A stretch of 64,000 bases of DNA from Arcicella lustrica (GTDB taxonomy: Bacteria; Bacteroidota; Bacteroidia; Cytophagales; Spirosomataceae): positions 62,001 through 126,000 of the forward strand of contig NZ_JAYGIM010000008.1 of NCBI RefSeq assembly GCF_034930985.1. Direction: 5' to 3'. The translations under genes were made by a program, and so were the position numbers. Below are positions 19,272 through 27,221 of this stretch, piece by piece; the first letter of the stretch is position 1, and every line of letters begins with the position of its first letter. The notes beneath the pieces were generated by a model, which saw only the letters and a program-made list of their open reading frames with translations, did not search any database and was not told the DNA's origin.

Positions 19272-20198
19272 TTAGAGGTATGGATTTATAATACGTTTGA
19301 GACCTTCTTCCAAAGAGATTAATTCTCTTCCTAAAATTTGTTTCATTTTAGTATTATCAGGTTTTCTTCTAGCCATATCGCCTTTTTCCAGCGCAGGCAA
19401 ATGCACAATGGATGAATGTGAGCCAGTAAGCGTAATAATCTTTTCTGCCAAGGATAAAATACTGATTTCAATTTCAGAACCGAGGTTAATTACTTGATTT
19501 AATGCCAGATTTTCGTTGAATATTTTATGCGTTACTTCAATATTATCGTCGATATAGCAAAACGTTCGGGTCTGAGAGCCATCTCCATAAATTGTAATCG
19601 GTTCATTTTTCAAGGCTAAATTCAAAAACCTTGAAACCACAAAATCATGATTCTGTTTAGCACCATAAGTATTGAAAAATCTGAAAATGGTATAATCTAA
19701 ATCAAAAGTAAATTTGAAAGACTCAATAATCGTTTCTCCAACTTTCTTGACTGCCGCATAAGGTAATTTCCCATTCAAAGGCGTTAATTCTTCATGTTGG
19801 GGATACTCTTTAGATTCTCCATATACTTCCGAAGAAGAAGCGAAAAAAATACGCTTTACATTTTTGTCTTTCGCTAAACTCAGAATATTCTTAGTTCCTT
19901 CAATATCACCTAAAACACTCGAAGGGTTTTCAAGTGTTCTTTGAACACCAACAATGGCGGCATAATGGAAAATATAATCAAAATCAAATTGATTCATTAT
20001 CTCTGAAAGACTTCCATAATCATTGACATCGCATTTCAGAAATTGGTAATTGGAAGGCGGTTTTTGGGGAAGATTTCGCTCATTCCCAGTAGAAAAATTG
20101 TCGAGAGCAATTATAAAATTTTGCTCATCTTGCAAAAGCCTGTCGGCCAAAGAGCTTGGTATAAAACCTGCTCCTCCTGTGATAAGAATCTTTCTCAT
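19272..20198 (-). CDS. NAD-dependent nucleotide-sugar epimerase/dehydratase
   Basis: This 308-aa extended short-chain dehydrogenase has the N-terminal NAD motif TGGAGFIPSSLADRL at residues ~7-21. The usual Gly after GFI is Pro here. The catalytic Ser region SSSEVYGES and the YxxxK pair in LPYAAVKKVGE are intact, and RFFNTYGAKQ and GDGSQTRTFCYIDD are typical of UDP-glucuronate decarboxylase or UDP-glucose epimerase relatives. It supplies a nucleotide sugar for the adjacent glycan genes. Exact reaction is uncertain. It is separated from the upstream dehydrogenase gene by a long palindromic terminator. Confidence 0.85.
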   Translation of the reverse strand: MRKILITGGAGFIPSSLADRLLQDEQNFIIALDNFSTGNERNLPQKPPSNYQFLKCDVNDYGSLSEIMNQFDFDYIFHYAAIVGVQRTLENPSSVLGDIEGTKNILSLAKDKNVKRIFFASSSEVYGESKEYPQHEELTPLNGKLPYAAVKKVGETIIESFKFTFDLDYTIFRFFNTYGAKQNHDFVVSRFLNLALKNEPITIYGDGSQTRTFCYIDDNIEVTHKIFNENLALNQVINLGSEIEISILSLAEKIITLTGSHSSIVHLPALEKGDMARRKPDNTKMKQILGRELISLEEGLKRIINPYL

Positions 20199-20307
20199 GC
20201 TAAGGGTAGATTAGGCAGTAAAACGTAGGTTTATCAATATTCTAAAGTAGTAAAAAAATAAAAACGATTTCAAAAAATAGGCATATTTTTTTTATAACTA
20301 TCTAACA

Positions 20308-20363
20308 ATTAGGCACAAAAAAAGAGACAAGCAAATTGCTTATCTCTTTTTTTGTGCCTAATT
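20308..20363. terminator. Near-perfect 56-bp palindrome, probable bidirectional terminator
   Basis: Arms 20308-20335 and 20336-20363 are complementary over 28 bp with one mismatch (a possible G-U pair) and essentially no loop. They contain runs of seven A and seven T. It lies 28 bp past the stop of the UDP-sugar dehydrogenase and before the epimerase gene, both on the minus strand. It therefore probably splits the cluster into two transcripts. Confidence 0.7.
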
Positions 20364-20390
20364 GAACGGTAAACTGAAAAACAAAAATTT

Positions 20391-21665
20391 TTATAGCCTT
20401 GCATCCACTAAATCTTTTTGCCATAAAGATTTAATGTCATAAACTACAGCATCTGGGTTTTTCAGTTGTTCTAAATCTAAGTTTTTGTACTCATCGTGCG
20501 AAACCGCTAATAAAATCCCATCGTATTTTTCGGTAATTGAATCCAACAATGAAATGCCGTACTCTTCATGTACTTCTTTTTTGTCAGCCCACGGGTCGTG
20601 TACGTCAATTTGTACTCCAAATTCTTGTAATTCTTGATAGACATCAATTACTCTTGAATTACGAATGTCAGGGCAATTCTCTTTGAAAGTGATTCCTAAA
20701 ATCAATACTTTACTCCCTTCGATTTTATGTCCTTTTTTAATCAATAATTTAATGAGTTTTCCGCCTACAAAAATGCCCATATTATCGTTTACTCGTCTTC
20801 CCGAAAGAATTACTTGTGGATAATAGCCCAAGCTTTCAGATTTATGGAGTAAATAATAAGGGTCAACGCCGATACAGTGTCCGCCTACTAAACCGGGTTT
20901 AAATTTCAAAAAATTCCATTTTGTACCAGCGGCTTCTAATACTTCGGAAGTATCAATGCCCATTTTGTCAAAAATCAATGACAATTCATTGACGAACGAA
21001 ATATTTACATCACGTTGAGCATTTTCAATCGCTTTGCTGGCTTCCGCAACTTTCAACGACGAGGCTTTGTAAGTTCCTGCTTCGATGATTGAACCATAAA
21101 GTTGATCAACAAACTCAGCTATTTCTTCTGTTGAACCAGAAGTTACTTTTCTGATTTTAGTTAAAGTATTGATTTTATCGCCTGGATTGATACGCTCTGG
21201 CGAATAACCACAGAAGAAATCTTCATTGAATTTTAATCCACTTTCTCTTTCCAAAACGGGTACGCAATCTTCTTCTGTACAACCCGGATAAACTGTTGAT
21301 TCATAAATCACGATGTCGTTTTTCTTCAATACTTTTCCGACTGTTTTACTTGCCGAAAGCAAAGGAATTAAGTCTGGCTTTTTGTATTTATCAATCGGCG
21401 TTGGCACCGTGACGATAAACACATTGCAAGTACTCAACATTTCAGGTGAAGCCGAAAAAGTAAGTTTTTCAGAAGCTTTCAATTGCGAAGATGCTACTTC
21501 ATGCGTGCGGTCGTGACCAGCATTTAACTCGTTTACTCTTGTTTGATTAATATCGAAACCCAAAACTTGGTACTTTTTCCCAAATTCTACTGCTAAAGGT
21601 AAGCCTACATAACCAAGGCCAATAATTGCGATTTTTGTTGATTGTATATCCAAAATGAGCTTCAA
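20391..21665 (-). CDS. UDP-N-acetyl sugar / nucleotide sugar 6-dehydrogenase (WbpO/TviB-like)
   Basis: It oxidises a UDP-hexose or UDP-HexNAc to the uronic acid with NAD. The NAD-binding motif IAIIGLGYVGLPLAVEFGKK is at the N-terminus. ESTVYPGCTEE and the active-site cysteine in GGHCIGVDPYYL (~residue 263) are intact. The C-terminal UDP-binding domain contains ILGITFKENCPDIRNS. Length is normal. No ATG fits the conserved N-terminus: the two possible starts are TTG at 21665 and TTG at 21653. The second gives MDIQSTKIAIIGLGYVG and looks more natural. WbpO/TviB-type specificity (HexNAc) is an inference from overall resemblance. Confidence 0.88.
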   Translation of the reverse strand: MKLILDIQSTKIAIIGLGYVGLPLAVEFGKKYQVLGFDINQTRVNELNAGHDRTHEVASSQLKASEKLTFSASPEMLSTCNVFIVTVPTPIDKYKKPDLIPLLSASKTVGKVLKKNDIVIYESTVYPGCTEEDCVPVLERESGLKFNEDFFCGYSPERINPGDKINTLTKIRKVTSGSTEEIAEFVDQLYGSIIEAGTYKASSLKVAEASKAIENAQRDVNISFVNELSLIFDKMGIDTSEVLEAAGTKWNFLKFKPGLVGGHCIGVDPYYLLHKSESLGYYPQVILSGRRVNDNMGIFVGGKLIKLLIKKGHKIEGSKVLILGITFKENCPDIRNSRVIDVYQELQEFGVQIDVHDPWADKKEVHEEYGISLLDSITEKYDGILLAVSHDEYKNLDLEQLKNPDAVVYDIKSLWQKDLVDARL

Positions 21666-21744
21666 TTTTAAAAATGCTATCGTCGTTTCATTAATTCTAA
21701 ATGAAAAATTAATGATTTTTTTGAATTAAAACATAAAGGTAAGC

Positions 21745-22956
21745 TTATACTACATTTTTTTCAATGTTAGGCGAATGAATCATTGCTAAAATGATTTTTG
21801 CCATTTCGTCCATCAGTGTTTTTCGGCTAAATTTTTCGATAAAATCACTTCGATTTATGGTTGACAAATGGTGATTTTCTAATTTTTCAAGCAAATTTTC
21901 TGCGTCGCAAGGTTTAAAAAGTATCACGTTTGCTACATTCTTTTCAATAAAATTTTTCGCAAAACCATTTACACCTGCAATAATCGTTTTGTTACTTGCT
22001 CCGTATTCAAAAATCTTTGATGGCAATACTTTTTCAAAGGCTTTAGCGTCGTTCAGGTGCAAAAACAAAAAATCGCTTTTCTGATAAAAGTTAATCAACA
22101 TTTCCTGACTGACTGGCTTAAACAAATTGACATTATTTACATTCAGAAGACTTAATTTTTCTTCCAACAATTTTTGGGTATTGCCATCACCGATGATATT
22201 AAAAATGTACTTCCCTTCTAAAGCTTTCGCTGCTGCTGGAATTATTTTCTCCAAACCTTGTCCATTGCCAACATTGCCTGCATAAGTAATAATTTGTGGC
22301 TGATTTTGAATAGTAAGCTGAAAGTTATGTTTTAAAAATACTTCATCAATTCCATTCGTAAAATAACTAACATTTCCTTTGAAGTACTTAAAATTATCAG
22401 TAAAAGCTTCTGAAACAAGATTGAGATGTTGAGCGGTATTGACGCTAAATTTTTCAATCATTTTCAAGATTGGCACAAGAAATATTTTCATTAAAAACTT
22501 GAGAACAGGATTTTGAAACGCTTCTAAAACCGCTTCCGAAAAAATATCTCTGATGTCAAGAAAAAGTAAAGTGGGTTTTCGGCGAGCAATTATCGCTCCG
22601 AGTAAAGCCGTGAAAAGTCGAGACGAAGAAGCGTAAATCAAAGTATAATCATATTTTCGGGTATATTTAAGTACCGATTTTGCATAAAATGTAAAGGCAA
22701 AAATTTGCCCGAAAATACTGTTTTTATGGGGTGGCAAAGGAATTCTGCGAATGATTAAATTATCCTTTTGCTCGAAAACTGGGGCTTGATTGCTGAAACT
22801 GTGATAGCGATTTGGCGTTGTAGTGAGTACTTCAATAGAATCTGTTGAAGCAATTTTAGTTTGAAGTGCTTTTACCAAAGCTGTACTCCGGAAAGAACCT
22901 GCACATAAATCTGGCTGAAAATTAAAACTTAGGACGAGGATTTTCATAAGCTTCAT
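21745..22956 (-). CDS. Glycosyltransferase, GT4-like (GT-B fold)
   Basis: A 403-aa cytosolic or membrane-associated glycosyltransferase. The N-terminal domain opens MKILVLSFNFQPDLCAGSFR, typical of GT4-type enzymes that act on extracellular glycans. The C-terminal domain has QIITYAGNVGNGQGLEKIIPAA, FNIIGDGNTQKLLEEK and a donor-binding region near KAFEKVLPSKIFEYGASNKTIIAG (the E/P/SKxFEYxA signature). There are ATGs at 22956 and 22947; either is possible. The gene overlaps the 3' end of the heparinase-like gene by 26-35 bp, showing tight translational coupling. Donor and acceptor are unknown. Confidence 0.88.
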   Translation of the reverse strand: MKLMKILVLSFNFQPDLCAGSFRSTALVKALQTKIASTDSIEVLTTTPNRYHSFSNQAPVFEQKDNLIIRRIPLPPHKNSIFGQIFAFTFYAKSVLKYTRKYDYTLIYASSSRLFTALLGAIIARRKPTLLFLDIRDIFSEAVLEAFQNPVLKFLMKIFLVPILKMIEKFSVNTAQHLNLVSEAFTDNFKYFKGNVSYFTNGIDEVFLKHNFQLTIQNQPQIITYAGNVGNGQGLEKIIPAAAKALEGKYIFNIIGDGNTQKLLEEKLSLLNVNNVNLFKPVSQEMLINFYQKSDFLFLHLNDAKAFEKVLPSKIFEYGASNKTIIAGVNGFAKNFIEKNVANVILFKPCDAENLLEKLENHHLSTINRSDFIEKFSRKTLMDEMAKIILAMIHSPNIEKNVV

Positions 22957-24532
22957 GGAATTTAATTGTTGTAGTTAATTCATTTTGAAAGTGTATAATC
23001 GCTAATTTGGCTGGCTTGAGTAAATTAAATTCTTCGGCTAATAAGTAATCTGCAAGCGTAATTTCAAAGTTTTTAGAAAAAGTAATAGTGGCGAAATCGG
23101 TTGAAATTATATTTTCAGTAAGCTTAATTTCGATGTTGGGGTAAAAGTGTAAAAATGTTTTTGCTGGAAAATTCTCATTTCCAAGTATTGTATCATGAAT
23201 GGTAATTTGCTGTTCTTCTATCCAAAAATCTCTTTGATGAACAATTCCCAAACGCCGATAGCCATTGTGCGAAGCCGAAATATGATTTTCTGATTCTGAT
23301 AAAATCTTTGGTTTCGCTCGCCTCGCTACTCTAAAAATACTCCAAATTTCCGATTGTTCAAAATCTCCAACTTGTACCGTATTATGTGCAGAAGTTGAAC
23401 GTTCTTGCTGTCGCCTTTCAGCAAACTGATAAGTAGAAGTACCAGTATCCACAATAAAAGGCTTTCCACGAATGTACAAGATGAAATTAAAAGTATCGGA
23501 ATGAGCGTGTGCAGATAAATACTTGGGAGAAATTTCAGCTACATCGACAAACAATTCATAAGTAGCTTTCTGAAATTTTCGATAACCGCTTTCTTTAATT
23601 TTAGTAGGTTTGGGCGATAAGCCCAAACTTTTGGCATACGCTAAAAGTTCAGCAGTATTGGGTGCAAAATTTTGAGCGGAATCATTTACCAAAGGAATAT
23701 CGCCATTTTCAAAAGTAATTTCATTCAGAAAATCTACCATTTTTTGAGCGTAAGTCTTCAACAATTCTTTTACAGAATACTCACCAAAATCAGGATTATT
23801 TTTCACCAAATTCAAACAGTCGAGCAAACGAAAAAGTACGATTTGGTGATACATGGGCGATAATTCAAAATGTCCGCCATCGGTTAAAATCTGTTCTTTT
23901 AATTCTTCTTCCAAAAGCTTGGTGGCAATTTTCAGAAAGTGTTTATCTCTAAAATAATAAGCAGCGAAAAGCAAGGAAAAAGCATTTTCCAATAAATGAT
24001 TTCCTAAAATGTGATACTCCAGATTCTTGCTTAAAATACAGTAATGAGCCCTCAAAACGGCATCTATTTCTGGTTCTTGAATTTGATGATAAGTTAAAAA
24101 TTTTATCCAATTGATGCCTCTCAAAGAAATTGGATAAGGTTCTAAACCTGTACTGAGGTTCGAAGTATTGATAAAAGTATTTATCCAAGCCAAACCTTCT
24201 TCTTTGGATAGGTCTTTTTGATGCAGAAAATCAAAATAATTTAGCTGATATGTCCATAATTTTCCGAAAGATTTTTCATCATTCCAGTCGATGGCTTCTT
24301 TAAAATACTTGGATTGATTCAGAAAAACGAAACGATTTTTGGTTGGGAAATAAGTCTTTTTAGCAGGAATTGAAGCTTGTAAATGTAAACTAAAACTTTT
24401 CACTTCAATCGTTTTGGGATATTGCCAGCGAAGTATTTTTCTGCCCAAACGCTTTACTTGATAATACAATTGATAGAATATTTGCTTCGGACGTAAATGT
24501 AGAATTGTGTAGAAGTAGAGTTTTGTTTTCAT
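22922..24532 (-). CDS. Heparinase II/III-like alginate-lyase-type protein
   Basis: A 536-aa protein with an N-terminal alpha/alpha toroid (~residues 80-330; HYHILGNHLLENAFSLLFAAYYF and GGHFELSPMYHQIVLFRLLDCLN). A C-terminal heparinase II/III beta-sandwich follows (AHAHSDTFNFILYIRGKPFIVDTGTSTYQ... RSTSAHNTVQVGDFEQSEIW). The Tyr/His residues of the family are visible (YHQ; AHAHSD; SAHNT). There is no clear N-terminal signal peptide. In exopolysaccharide clusters these proteins act as lyases or modifiers of uronic-acid polymers. That fits the neighbouring UDP-sugar dehydrogenase, which would supply the uronate. The direct substrate is not known. Confidence 0.85.
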   Translation of the reverse strand: MKTKLYFYTILHLRPKQIFYQLYYQVKRLGRKILRWQYPKTIEVKSFSLHLQASIPAKKTYFPTKNRFVFLNQSKYFKEAIDWNDEKSFGKLWTYQLNYFDFLHQKDLSKEEGLAWINTFINTSNLSTGLEPYPISLRGINWIKFLTYHQIQEPEIDAVLRAHYCILSKNLEYHILGNHLLENAFSLLFAAYYFRDKHFLKIATKLLEEELKEQILTDGGHFELSPMYHQIVLFRLLDCLNLVKNNPDFGEYSVKELLKTYAQKMVDFLNEITFENGDIPLVNDSAQNFAPNTAELLAYAKSLGLSPKPTKIKESGYRKFQKATYELFVDVAEISPKYLSAHAHSDTFNFILYIRGKPFIVDTGTSTYQFAERRQQERSTSAHNTVQVGDFEQSEIWSIFRVARRAKPKILSESENHISASHNGYRRLGIVHQRDFWIEEQQITIHDTILGNENFPAKTFLHFYPNIEIKLTENIISTDFATITFSKNFEITLADYLLAEEFNLLKPAKLAIIHFQNELTTTIKFHEAYENPRPKF

Positions 24533-24609
24533 AGATTTGAAGATTTTAGGACATAAGAAACAAGATACAAGATTTTAGACGCAAGATGCTGTTGGTAATC
24601 AATAACTGA

Positions 24610-24672
24610 AGTAGCGGCAATCCCTTGCGGTTGCCGTTTCGAGAGAGGCAACCGCAAGGGATTGCCGCTACT
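24610..24672. repeat. GC-rich 26-bp-arm inverted repeat (REP-like hairpin)
   Basis: Arms 24610-24635 and 24647-24672 are perfect reverse complements with an 11-nt loop. The arms contain 16 G/C of 26 bases, far above the AT-rich surroundings. It sits in the gap between the SpmA/B-like gene and the heparinase-like gene, both on the minus strand. No T-run follows immediately. The composition and perfection suggest an inserted palindromic repeat more than a native terminator. Confidence 0.75.
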
Positions 24673-24796
24673 CGTTTAGTTTTAAAATCAGTTTTATCAT
24701 TTTTTCGCTTGTTGTTCAATCAAAATTGGCGTTTCTAAACCTTAAAGCAACACAAATCCAACATCCGATAGCCGACTTCTGAAAGCCAACAACAGC

Positions 24797-26032
24797 CTAA
24801 TGAAAGAAAATATAACTCACCCAAATGGCAGTAATCACACTGACTAAATCGGCCGTTAAACCTGCCCAAAGTGTGTAGCGTGTATTTCTGATATTCACTG
24901 AGCCAAAGTACAAGGCTAAAACATAAAAAATGGTATCCGAAGAACCTTGAAAAACACATGACAAGCGTCCCGCAAAAGAATCTGCACCGAAGGTTTTCAT
25001 AGTATCAATCATCATTGCTCTTGAGCCTCCACCGCTCAAAGGGTGCATCAAAGCCGTTGGCAAAGCGTCCGTGAAATCGGTGTTTATTCCCGTTAAAGAA
25101 AAAGCAAATTTCATTCCGTCAACAACCCAAGTTAAAGCACCTGAATTTCGCAAAGCACCAATCGCCACCAACATGGCTACCAAGTAAGGAATAATTTTCA
25201 CAGAAGTCTCAAAACCTCCTTTTGCTCCTTCGATAAAAGCACTAAAAACATCTACTTTTTTACGCAAAGCACCCAATAAAAATGAAATAATAAACGTAAA
25301 TAAAATCACATTTGAAGCTATTTTTGAAACTACTTCAATTTGTTCTTTCGGAATACTTGAAAAATACCAAAGTACCAAACCGATGAATAGCGAAATGCCA
25401 CCTAACCAAGAAAGTATTACTTTGTCAAACAAATTGATTCTCTGGCGAATCGCTACAAAAAGTAAGCCCGTAACCGTAGCCACATAAGTCGCAATTAAAC
25501 AAGGAATAAAAATATCAGAAGGATCTGCCGCACCATAAATCGAACGTTGAGCCATAATACTAAGAGGAATCAAAACGGGACCAGCACTGTGCAAAACCAT
25601 AAACATAATTTGTGCATTAGAGGCAACATCTTTACTCGGATTCAGTTCTTGTAAACTTTGCATCGCTTTCAGTCCGAAAGGTGTTGCCGCATTGTCCAAA
25701 CCCAACATATTGGCAGAAAAATTCATAATCATTTGTCCATTTGCTGGGTGATTTTTAGGAATTTCAGGAAATAAACGATTGAAAAAAGGACCTACCAAAC
25801 GAGCCAAAAAATTGATTGCTCCTGCACGTTCACCAACATTCAACAAACCCATGAAAAAAGTCATTACTCCAGCCAAAGGCAAAGCAATTTTCATCACCGC
25901 TACTTCGGAAGAATCAAACATTCCATCAATGATTAATTTAAAAATTTCGGTATCACCCGTAAAAATGAGTTTGATTAATGCAACGACAAAAGCGACAATA
26001 AAAAAGGCAATCCAGAGGTAATTTAAGGCCAT
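24797..26032 (-). CDS. SpmA/SpmB-like nucleoside-recognition (Gate domain) membrane protein
   Basis: The frame opens at 26056, but MALNYLWIAFFIVAFVVALI at 26032 is the natural start because it begins with the first membrane helix. The 411-aa protein has two Gate-domain halves resembling SpmA (ADMIF...GLMNVGERAGAINFLARLVGPFFNRLFPEIPKNHPANGQMIMNFSANMLGLDNAATPFGLKAM in structure) fused to SpmB (IPYLVAMLVAIGALRNSGAL, LPTALMHPLSGGGSRAMMID, QGSSDTIFYVLALYFG). About ten hydrophobic segments are present. The fused form is common in Bacteroidota, which do not sporulate, so its transport substrate is unknown. No operon partner is obvious. Confidence 0.85.
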   Translation of the reverse strand: MALNYLWIAFFIVAFVVALIKLIFTGDTEIFKLIIDGMFDSSEVAVMKIALPLAGVMTFFMGLLNVGERAGAINFLARLVGPFFNRLFPEIPKNHPANGQMIMNFSANMLGLDNAATPFGLKAMQSLQELNPSKDVASNAQIMFMVLHSAGPVLIPLSIMAQRSIYGAADPSDIFIPCLIATYVATVTGLLFVAIRQRINLFDKVILSWLGGISLFIGLVLWYFSSIPKEQIEVVSKIASNVILFTFIISFLLGALRKKVDVFSAFIEGAKGGFETSVKIIPYLVAMLVAIGALRNSGALTWVVDGMKFAFSLTGINTDFTDALPTALMHPLSGGGSRAMMIDTMKTFGADSFAGRLSCVFQGSSDTIFYVLALYFGSVNIRNTRYTLWAGLTADLVSVITAIWVSYIFFH

Positions 26033-26180
26033 GTTTGATTGGTTTGATAATCTCAATTTAAAATTTGAATCGATTGGCGAATTGCTCTAACATTTAGAAA
26101 ATAGCAGTATTAAAAGCGAAAAATGGCTTTATTTACATTATTCAAAGAAATTCACCCTTAAATTTATATTTTATTCTCCA

Positions 26181-26930
26181 ATGAACATCAACAATATGAG
26201 AAAACATATTTTTAGTCTCTTACTTTTTTCACTAGCTACTTCTAGTTTTGTAGCCAAACATGAAAACTTTGAAAATGAAGAAAAAAAGAAATCTTCAAAG
26301 CCACAATCTGTACCCACTTGTGAATACGAAAAGAAGATGATTCAACAAGGATTAGTCAATGTTAAAGAAATTGATTCTTCTATTTTGGTAGAACTGAAAT
26401 ATTCAACGACTGATAATTTTGTTGGGAAAGACGTTTATGGCTGTATTACCAATTGTTTTATGCAGAAACGTCCAGCGCAAATGCTAAAAAAAGCGAATGC
26501 TTTGCTCCAACAAAAAAATCCCAATTACAGACTTTTGGTGTATGACGGCGGTCGTCCATTAAGTATTCAAAAAGTACTTTGGAATACTCTGAGCCAATAT
26601 CCGCCTAAAGAACGTGCAAAATATGTGGCAAATCCAGCCGAAGGTTCTATTCACAACTATGGAAGTGCGGTAGATTTAACCATTGCTACAGCCGATGGAA
26701 AAGCTTTAGACATGGGAACAAAATATGATTATTTCGGAGAATTGGCTTATCCAGTAAAAGAAGATTTTTTTCTCGCACAAAAAAAACTGACCAAACAACA
26801 AGTAGCCAATAGAATTTTGTTGAGAAACGTCATGGAAGCCGTTGGTTTTATGCCTATTGACTACGAATGGTGGCATTTTAATGCTGTTTCGAGAAGAGAA
26901 GCAAAACAGATTTACCAGATTATTGAATAA
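26181..26930 (+). CDS. D-alanyl-D-alanine dipeptidase (VanX/DdpX family)
   Basis: A zinc metallopeptidase of the M15 family that cleaves D-Ala-D-Ala. The N-terminus is a signal peptide (MRKHIFSLLLFSLATSSFVA; alternative ATG at 26196 starts exactly there). The catalytic motifs are present: SIHNYGSAVDLTIA (SxHxxGxAxD, ~residues 155-165) and EWWHF (~229-233), with the arginine motif YDGGRPLSIQ. Length is 249 aa. Periplasmic placement suggests a role in peptidoglycan recycling and not vancomycin resistance; no vanH or vanA homologue is adjacent. It is divergent from the SpmA/B-like gene. Confidence 0.9.
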   Translation: MNINNMRKHIFSLLLFSLATSSFVAKHENFENEEKKKSSKPQSVPTCEYEKKMIQQGLVNVKEIDSSILVELKYSTTDNFVGKDVYGCITNCFMQKRPAQMLKKANALLQQKNPNYRLLVYDGGRPLSIQKVLWNTLSQYPPKERAKYVANPAEGSIHNYGSAVDLTIATADGKALDMGTKYDYFGELAYPVKEDFFLAQKKLTKQQVANRILLRNVMEAVGFMPIDYEWWHFNAVSRREAKQIYQIIE

Positions 26931-26968
26931 AGCTTTGATAAAAATACAATCAACCGTTCGATTTTAGC

Positions 26969-26997
26969 AAAAAGTGTTCGTTTTCGGACACTTTTTT
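26969..26997. promoter_or_regulatory. Dyad element downstream of vanX-like gene and upstream of TolC/HlyD pair (operator or terminator)
   Basis: The core AGTGTTCG (26973-26980) / CGGACACT (26985-26992) is an inverted repeat flanked by A- and T-runs. It could be a terminator of the dipeptidase gene. Its centre TGTTCGTTTTCGGACA matches the dyad at 53182-53197 upstream of the other efflux operon at 13 of 16 positions. That is why I also list it as a possible activator-binding site. The two roles are not exclusive. Confidence 0.5.
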
Positions 26998-27045
26998 AGT
27001 TTACAAACATTTATAAATACTTGTAAAACAATCATTTATAATCGA

Positions 27046-27060
27046 TGGCATATTACTTGA
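27046..27060 (+). promoter_or_regulatory. Possible sigma-54-like -24/-12 element for the TolC/HlyD operon
   Basis: TGGCATATTACTTGA has the TGGCA and TTG blocks at the -24/-12 spacing (ten bases between GG and the -12 G). The -12 dinucleotide is GA, not GC, so the match is imperfect. It lies about 63 bp downstream of the centre of the dyad and about 165 bp before the ATG. Confidence 0.35.
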
Positions 27061-27221
27061 TGATTTTAAGAACAGAACATTTTAGGCATAAGCTTAATGA
27101 GATGCAAATTCTATGGAATATTATCAATTTCCCTTTTATCATAGCATCATAGCCGTTTATCCTAAAAATTTTTAAAGCCCCAAAAATCATTCGTAACATT
27201 GAACCATAAATTATAAGAATT

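Noticed and set aside
26181..26930. Vancomycin resistance gene
   Set aside because: The product is VanX-like but there are no vanH, vanA, vanR or vanS neighbours, and such dipeptidases are common housekeeping enzymes.
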